From: a virus
Virus record (IMG/VR): IMGVR_UViG_3300031227_000255
Span: 1-31,347 of that record
Direction: 5' to 3' (one strand)
DNA length: 31,347 bases
The notes under the pieces were generated by a model. It did not search any database, was not told the origin of the DNA, and was given only the letters and a program-made list of their open reading frames with translations. The translations under genes and the position numbers were made by a program. Of this stretch, positions 30,750-31,347 are shown piece after piece. Position 1 is the stretch's first letter. Each line of letters begins with the position of its first letter.

Positions 30750-31189
30750 GATTAGAAAATTTTGTTGCAGAAGATTATTTTAAATTAAATCTTGAGGAAG
30801 AGGCTGGACTTGAAATGTGGATGCCGGAAGAAAGTATTCCTAGAGCTCTTTTAGAATTAGAACACAGAGGAGTTTCTCGGTCTCTTTGGTTTGGAGATAA
30901 ATTATATGCAATCTTCGGGCTTTACAAAATTCGAATGGGGGTTGCAGAGGTGTTTTTCTTTGGTACTAAAGGATGGTGTGAAAAAAAGAAATCTATTTGT
31001 CAAGCAGTTAAACAAGATCTTGATGTAGTTACGAAAATGTTTAATCGTATTCAAATGACTTGTTTAGAAGGAGCCACTTTTTTAAGATTTGCAAAGTTTT
31101 TTGGTTTTGAAAAAGAAGGTTCTTTAAAACATTATGATAAATTTGGTCGAACATATTCGATGTTATCTATTACAGGAGGTGTCTTATGA
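30746..31189 (+). CDS. GNAT-like internal virion protein (T7 gp13-like)
   Basis: This 147-residue protein starts at a GTG overlapping the nozzle stop (GTGA), with GGGGG upstream. It has an acyltransferase-like pattern: SRSLWFGDKLYAIFGLYK (43-60), a central VFFFGTK, and TFLRFAKFFGFEKEG (111-125). Podovirus internal protein A (gp13-like) often has this fold without enzyme activity. It follows tail genes and precedes internal protein B, as in T7-type genomes. Confidence 0.7.
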   Translation: MRLENFVAEDYFKLNLEEEAGLEMWMPEESIPRALLELEHRGVSRSLWFGDKLYAIFGLYKIRMGVAEVFFFGTKGWCEKKKSICQAVKQDLDVVTKMFNRIQMTCLEGATFLRFAKFFGFEKEGSLKHYDKFGRTYSMLSITGGVL

Positions 31190-31347
31190 GCCTTGCCGTT
31201 ATTGCTTTATCCACATTTATTATTCTCTCCGCGGGAGCGTCGATATACGGAGGCATAGCAGAAAAAAGTGCCGCGGATGATCAAGCGGCGTTATTAGAAG
31301 AACAAGCTCGTATTCAGCAAGAAGAGACGGGCGCAGAAGCTTCTCGT
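31186..31347 (+). CDS. Internal virion protein B (T7 gp14-like), partial
   Basis: The gene begins at an ATG overlapping the previous stop as ATGA, behind AGGAGG, and runs off the window end after 54 codons. The visible part has a hydrophobic Ala/Gly-rich segment (VIALSTFIILSAGASIYGG) and a charged helix (DDQAALLEEQARIQQEE). Membrane-active internal proteins that extend the tail into the envelope often look like this. The assignment rests on gene order and the N-terminal pattern. Confidence 0.62.
   Translation, partial: MSLAVIALSTFIILSAGASIYGGIAEKSAADDQAALLEEQARIQQEETGAEASR

Overview
The window is most of the genome of a tailed phage with podovirus (short-tailed, T7-like) morphogenesis genes. 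The host is probably an AT-rich bacterium with standard sigma-70 promoters (TTGACA elements recur) and strong AGGAGG ribosome binding sites. A lipobox protein, an O-antigen ligase/polymerase-like membrane protein and several Sec signal peptides lean towards a Gram-negative host, but nothing names the host directly. No ribosomal RNA, tRNA, CRISPR array, transposase, integrase or phage RNA polymerase was recognised.

Layout. (1) Positions 1-3,550, plus strand: an exported beta-helix protein, then a small coupled cluster (membrane/coiled-coil protein, small protein, permuted papain-fold NlpC/P60-like protein, small lipoprotein) that resembles a lysis or envelope cassette, then a second exported protein that ends at a good terminator. 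(2) Positions 3,548-19,460, minus strand: one long early/replication block read from about 19.4 kb down to 3.5 kb. It begins with about ten very small genes of unknown function, several in ATGA or TAATG overlaps. A SleB-like hydrolase, a tandem-HTH protein, a prim-pol/VapE helicase, an HNH protein, an SNF2-type helicase, a DUF2800 Cas4-like nuclease, a DUF2815 ssDNA-binding protein, a Tad1/Acb2-like putative anti-defence protein, a PGDYG protein, a family A DNA polymerase, a RuvC-like resolvase and a Wzy_C-family membrane protein follow. (3) Positions 19,372-20,166: a gene-free divergent control region with promoters facing both ways, a perfect 22-bp palindrome and a 10-bp inverted repeat; it is a candidate operator or origin region. 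(4) Positions 20,167-31,347, plus strand: the virion block, with terminase small and large subunits, portal, Bbp19-like protein, scaffold, major capsid, a decoration-like protein, the two tail tubular proteins and the first internal virion proteins. The last gene runs off the window.

How it works together. The minus block supplies replication (prim-pol/helicase, polymerase, SSB, nuclease, resolvase), probably regulation (HTH protein) and probably counter-defence. The plus block builds and fills the head and adds the tail. Capsid and decoration-like genes have their own promoter, a structured 5' leader and a private terminator, which fits very high expression. If the genome is circularly permuted or circular, the plus genes at 1-3.5 kb would be the distal end of the same late strand block.

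The observations most worth following are the Tad1/Acb2-like putative cyclic-nucleotide sponge at 8,469-8,795, the O-antigen ligase-like gene coupled to the resolvase, the structured capsid leader, the palindromes of the control region, and a set of short coupled genes (38-58 codons) that ordinary gene callers may miss. Family names rest on motif recognition by eye; no database search was run.
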